Below, one piece after another: positions 12,779 to 16,044 of a stretch of DNA of 16,044 nucleotides. Within the stretch, counting starts at the first letter, position 1; the number at the start of each line of letters is the position of its first letter. Source of the DNA: Betaproteobacteria bacterium. GTDB lineage: Bacteria; Pseudomonadota; Gammaproteobacteria; Burkholderiales; SG8-41. The DNA is taken from the NCBI GenBank assembly GCA_020028375.1, contig JAHZNX010000027.1:1-16044 (forward strand), given 5' to 3'. The notes below the pieces were generated by a model. That model had not been told where the DNA came from. It ran no database searches and was given only the letters and a program-made list of their open reading frames with translations. Made by a program: the position numbers and the translations under genes.

Positions 12779-14119
12779 TTAGCGCCGCCTGCGGGCACGA
12801 CTGGCGTAGGGATTCGCCCCCGACCGCAACTCCACCCGCAAGGGGGTTCCCTGCAATTTGAAAGCCTCCCGGAAAAAACGTTCCAAGTAGCGCCGGTAGG
12901 TGTCCGGCACGCGCTCGAGGGCATTGCCGTGGATCACGATGCGCGGCGGATTGACACCACCCTGGTGGGCGTAGCGCGGCCGGGGGCGGATCAGCCCCGA
13001 CCGCGGCGGCTCCTGCTGCGCGACGGCTTGCGCCAGGACGCGGGAGAGGCGCGGTGTCGGCAGGCGCGCCATCGCCGCCGCGTATGCCTCATCCACCGAT
13101 TTCAACAGCGCGGGCATCCCCTGGCCCGTCAGCGCCGAGATGAAATGCAGGCGCGCGAAAGCCAGGAAACCGAGCTTGCGCGCGAGGACGCGCTTGGTGT
13201 GGTTGCGCGCCTCAGCGGTGAGCCGCTCCCATTTGTTGACCGCGACCACCACGGCGCGGCCGGCTTCCAGCAGATAGCCTGCGATATGCGCGTCCTGCTC
13301 CGAGATCTCCTGCCGCGCATCGAGCACGAGGATCGCGACGTTGGCCTCCTCGATCGCCTGCATCGTCTTCACCACCGAGAACTTTTCCACGATCTCGGCG
13401 ACGCGCCCGCGCCGGCGCAGGCCCGCGGTGTCGATGAGGGTGTAGCTGCGGCCGGCGTGCTCGAACTCGACGTGGATCGAGTCGCGCGTCGTGCCGGGCT
13501 CGCTGTGCACCACCACGCGCTCCTCGCCGAGCAGCGCGTTCACCAGCGTGGACTTGCCCACGTTGGGCCGGCCGACGACGGCGATCCTGGGACGGCGGCC
13601 CGGCTCCACAATCGGTTCCGGCGCCTCCGGGAACGCCGCGAGGACGATGTCCATGAGATCCGGTACATGCTCGCCGTGGGCCGCGGACACGGGCAAGGGC
13701 TCGCCCAGCCCCAGCGCGTGGAACTCCGCGCCCGCCATCGCGGGCTGCATGCCCTCCGCCTTGTTGACCACCAGGAAGATGCGGCGGCCGCTCCTGCGCA
13801 GCGCGTCCGCGATCAGGCGGTCCTGCGGCACCGGTCCGGCGCGGGCATCCACCATGAACAGCACCGCGTCGGACTCGTCCACCGCCTGGCGCGTCTGGCG
13901 CGCCATCTCATGCAATACGCCTTGCTGCGCCACCGGCTCGAAACCGCCGGTGTCAACCACCAGGTACGGCTTTTCCCCGACGCGTCCGCGCCCGTAGTGG
14001 CGGTCGCGCGTCAGCCCCGGCACGTCGGCGACGAGCGCGTCGCGGCTGCGGGTCAACCGGTTGAACAGCGTGGACTTGCCGACGTTCGGCCGGCCGACGA
14101 TGGCGACAATGGGCAACAT
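12779..14119 (-). CDS. der: Ribosome biogenesis GTPase Der (EngA)
   Basis: Double-GTPase required for 50S subunit maturation. The 446-residue protein has G domain 1 (G1 GRPNVGKS 9-16, G3 DTGGF 56-60, G4 NKAE 119-122), G domain 2 (G1 GRPNVGKS 183-190, G3 DTAGL 230-234, G4 NKWE 295-298) and a KH-like domain ending NPYASRARRRR. Both G4 motifs end in Glu where the textbook motif NKxD has Asp; the second is the more noteworthy. The ATG at 14119 is only two bases from heptamer element C, and the bases upstream are T/C-rich with no Shine-Dalgarno. A start further inside would remove the P-loop, so this start is kept. It follows bamB, as in many proteobacteria. Confidence 0.96.
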   Translation of the reverse strand: MLPIVAIVGRPNVGKSTLFNRLTRSRDALVADVPGLTRDRHYGRGRVGEKPYLVVDTGGFEPVAQQGVLHEMARQTRQAVDESDAVLFMVDARAGPVPQDRLIADALRRSGRRIFLVVNKAEGMQPAMAGAEFHALGLGEPLPVSAAHGEHVPDLMDIVLAAFPEAPEPIVEPGRRPRIAVVGRPNVGKSTLVNALLGEERVVVHSEPGTTRDSIHVEFEHAGRSYTLIDTAGLRRRGRVAEIVEKFSVVKTMQAIEEANVAILVLDARQEISEQDAHIAGYLLEAGRAVVVAVNKWERLTAEARNHTKRVLARKLGFLAFARLHFISALTGQGMPALLKSVDEAYAAAMARLPTPRLSRVLAQAVAQQEPPRSGLIRPRPRYAHQGGVNPPRIVIHGNALERVPDTYRRYLERFFREAFKLQGTPLRVELRSGANPYASRARRRR

Positions 14120-14121
14120 AT

Positions 14122-14203
14122 AAGGATGAAGGATGAAGGATGAAGGATGAATTGTGAAGCTGGTGAAAGTCTTTTCATCCTTCCGCCTTCCGCCTTCATC
14201 CTT
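14122..14203. repeat. Inverted heptamer-array element C (word AAGGATG)
   Basis: Left arm: four perfect copies of AAGGATG (14122-14149), then two decayed units AATTGTG and AAGCTGG (14150-14163). Core: 12 bases (14164-14175). Right arm: the complementary words CATCCTT, CCGCCTT, CCGCCTT, CATCCTT (14176-14203). The arms can pair as a long imperfect hairpin. It fills the bamB-der gap, beginning 2 bases from the der start codon and ending 6 bases from the bamB stop. Confidence 0.88.
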
Positions 14204-14209
14204 CCGCGA

Positions 14210-15343
14210 TTACTGCACGGTAATCGCGAAAACGCCGCCGGCGCGGGTCTGCACCAGGAAGCTCGTCGCATCGAGCCCGATCGGGGGCGCACGTATGGCG
14301 CTGCCGTCGGTCGCGATGCGCGCCGCAAACGAGCCGTCGTCGCGCGAGAGTAGGTGCACGTAGCCCTCGAGGTCGCCGACGACGACGTGCCGCCCGAGCG
14401 CGAGCGGACCGCTCACGTTGCGGCCGGCGAGCTTGTCCTGGCGCCAGATGCTGGCGCCGCTCGACTTGTCCAGCGCCTGCACGGCGTTGCGGTCATCGGT
14501 TACGTAAAGGTAGCGCGCGTCGAGCGCGATGCCTGCGACGCTCGACACGTCGCGCGCCCACAGCAGGGTCCCGCGAAACGCGTCGAAACAGGCCACCCGT
14601 CCCTGGAACGCCGCGGCGCACACTTGCTTGCCGTCCACCACCGGCAAGCTCGTCACGTCCGCGACCCGCTCGAGCTCGGTTGTTCCGCGCGGCAGTGCGA
14701 CGACCGCTTCCCAGCCGATATTGCCGTTGGCGAGCGCGAGCGCCACCAGCCGTCCGCCCGGAAATCCCGCAAACACCCCGCCCTGGCTCACCACCACGCC
14801 GGCATGGGTGCGCACCGACAGTGCGGGCGTCGAGCGCTGGTAAACCCATTTCTCCTTGCCGGTGGAGGCGTCGAGCCCGTAAATCCGGCTATCGCCGGTG
14901 CGCACCACGACGGTGCCCTCCTGCGCTTCCGGAGGCGCCAGCACTTCGCTGGAGAGCTGTGTCTGCCACCGCGGCTTGCCCCCGCTGTCGAACGCGAGCA
15001 CCCGGCCCTTGGGCGTGCCGAGCAGCACCAGGCCTCCGTCCGCGCCGACGCCGCCCGAGATGCGCGCCTCGGCGTCGATGGCGAGCGCCGAGCTGCCGTT
15101 TGCCTTGTCGAATCCGGTCACGCCGCCGTCGGCCCCGGCCGCGATGACGAGGTTGCCGAAAACCCGCGGGTAGAATACGTCACTCCGCGCGGAGCCCACG
15201 CTGCCCTGCCACAGCATCGTCAACGTCGCCGTGGGCGAAAATTCGGTGAGCTCGGCCGGCTTCTGCGGCGGGGCGCCGCCACACCCGGAGAGCAGCGCGA
15301 CCGCCGCAACGAACCACGGCCCTTGGAGGAATCGAGGTGCCAT
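14210..15343 (-). CDS. bamB: Outer membrane assembly lipoprotein BamB
   Basis: Lipoprotein of the BAM complex that helps insert beta-barrel proteins into the outer membrane. From the ATG at 15343 it has 377 residues: a lipoprotein signal MAPRFLQGPWFVAAVALLSG with the acylated Cys at 21 (lipobox LSGC), then an eight-bladed beta-propeller of PQQ/WD-like repeats. Repeat signatures include STGKEKWVYQ, NGNIGWEAVV, FRGTLLWARDV and SSGASIWRQDK. It ends FAITVQ. An in-frame GTG at 15400 overlaps the upstream gene's stop (GTGA) but would push the lipobox to residue 40, so the ATG is preferred. Neither start has a clear Shine-Dalgarno. The yfgM-like - bamB - der order is the conserved proteobacterial one. 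Confidence 0.94.
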   Translation of the reverse strand: MAPRFLQGPWFVAAVALLSGCGGAPPQKPAELTEFSPTATLTMLWQGSVGSARSDVFYPRVFGNLVIAAGADGGVTGFDKANGSSALAIDAEARISGGVGADGGLVLLGTPKGRVLAFDSGGKPRWQTQLSSEVLAPPEAQEGTVVVRTGDSRIYGLDASTGKEKWVYQRSTPALSVRTHAGVVVSQGGVFAGFPGGRLVALALANGNIGWEAVVALPRGTTELERVADVTSLPVVDGKQVCAAAFQGRVACFDAFRGTLLWARDVSSVAGIALDARYLYVTDDRNAVQALDKSSGASIWRQDKLAGRNVSGPLALGRHVVVGDLEGYVHLLSRDDGSFAARIATDGSAIRAPPIGLDATSFLVQTRAGGVFAITVQ

Positions 15344-15396
15344 TTCAGGAGAACGTTGCGCGGCGGACCGGATGCGCGACCTCCCGGGCCGCCGGT

Positions 15397-16032
15397 TCAC
15401 TTGGAGTCGCCGAGAGAATCGAGCTTGAGCTGCAGGGTGGCGCGGTAAGGGCTTCCGGCATCGCTGCGGTCAAGCGCCAGCTGGTAGGCATTGCGCGCGT
15501 CCGCGTACTTTCCCTGGGCGAGCAGGATGTCTCCCCGCAAATCCGCATAGAGGCCGGCCATCGACTCCTCCGGCTTCGCCTCGAGGAGCTTCAAGGCTTC
15601 CTCGTAGCTCTTCTCGTCGAGCAGGACTCCCGCGAGCCGCAGCCGCGCGATGTCCCTCAGCTCCGCGCGGCGCGTGTTCTCCACCACCCAGGTGAGCTGC
15701 GCTCGGGCTGCCGGCAGCTCCCCGCCCTCGAAGCTTGCGCGCGCGGCGCTCAAGGCGGCAAATCCGGCATAGGGCGTGGACGCGTATTTCGCCACGATCT
15801 CGCCCGCGATGCTGCGCACCTTCTTGCGGTCTCCCGCGCGCTCGGCCTGCTCGAGCTGCTCGTAGAGCGCGACGGCGGCGAGCGACTGGCTGTGCCGGTA
15901 ATAGCGCCAGCCCTGGAAGCCCGCGACCGCGAGCACGCCCAGGGCGACACCGAGCATTACTACCCTGCCGTAGTCCTTCCACCACGCCTTCAGCTCGTCG
16001 AGCTGTTCCTGTTCCTGGAGGTCGTATGCCAT
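15397..16032 (-). CDS. YfgM-like TPR inner-membrane protein
   Basis: A 211-residue protein starting MAYDLQEQEQLDELKAWWKDYGR, the hallmark N-terminus of the YfgM/TPR_21 family. A single membrane helix follows (about 25-43, VVMLGVALGVLAVAGFQGW). The periplasmic remainder is alpha-helical with TPR-like pairs (LYEQLEQAERAGDRKKVRSI, AGVLLDEKSYEEALKLLEAK, RGDILLAQGKYADARNAYQL). In E. coli YfgM associates with the SecYEG translocon and the chaperone PpiD. The ATG at 16032 is near the window edge. A TGA at 16043-16041 is probably the stop of the next gene upstream, often hisS in this order (inference). bamB follows after 53 bases. Confidence 0.92.
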   Translation of the reverse strand: MAYDLQEQEQLDELKAWWKDYGRVVMLGVALGVLAVAGFQGWRYYRHSQSLAAVALYEQLEQAERAGDRKKVRSIAGEIVAKYASTPYAGFAALSAARASFEGGELPAARAQLTWVVENTRRAELRDIARLRLAGVLLDEKSYEEALKLLEAKPEESMAGLYADLRGDILLAQGKYADARNAYQLALDRSDAGSPYRATLQLKLDSLGDSK

Positions 16033-16044
16033 TTGAAACGTCAC

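Noticed and set aside
1..16044. Mobile element, prophage, toxin-antitoxin or defence system
   Set aside because: All sizeable genes are recognised housekeeping genes in their usual order; no transposase, integrase or target-site duplication was seen.

Overview
The window is a GC-rich housekeeping segment from what looks like a betaproteobacterium (Burkholderiales/Nitrosomonadales type). This rests on gene content and order: bamB-der-hfq-hflX-hflK-hflC-DUF2065-hisZ-purA-(tRNA-Leu)-rnr-rlmB, then rpsF-priB-rpsR-rplI-dnaB. HisZ and PriB, and betaproteobacterial protein starts such as HflK MSLNDPQWG and HflX MFDRP, agree with this. No database search was possible, so the placement is an inference.

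Almost everything reads on the minus strand; transcription runs from the right end to the left. Right part (16032-12779): a YfgM/TPR-like membrane protein, the BamB lipoprotein and the Der GTPase, covering outer-membrane assembly and ribosome biogenesis. Middle (12708-6421): hfq, hflX, hflK, hflC, a DUF2065 membrane protein, hisZ and purA, covering RNA chaperoning, ribosome rescue, control of the FtsH protease, and histidine and AMP synthesis. Next comes a plus-strand tRNA-Leu(CAG) with a good sigma70 promoter whose -35 box abuts the start of the oppositely oriented rnr. rnr is followed by rlmB (6207-3204). A clear promoter (TATAAT at 3155-3160, minus) then drives rpsF-priB-rpsR-rplI, which ends at a rho-independent terminator (1604-1633) before dnaB. 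A 33-codon C-terminal fragment of an unrecognised plus-strand gene converges on dnaB at the left edge.

No defence system, prophage, transposase or CRISPR was seen. The unexpected content lies in the details. rpsF (bS6) appears to lack about 45 internal residues in frame. RNase R carries an in-frame insertion encoded by a G/C-rich palindromic repeat, next to its catalytic aspartates. HisZ ends about 50-60 residues early.

The most unusual pattern is three intergenic elements that share one architecture but use different repeat words: two arrays of degenerate 7-base tandem repeats in inverted orientation around a short core (words AACTNNN, AGGATYG and AAGGATG). Together with a REP-like hairpin cluster after hflC, they occupy several of the non-overlapping gene junctions, whereas the tightly overlapping junctions (ATGA, TGATG, TTGA) have none.
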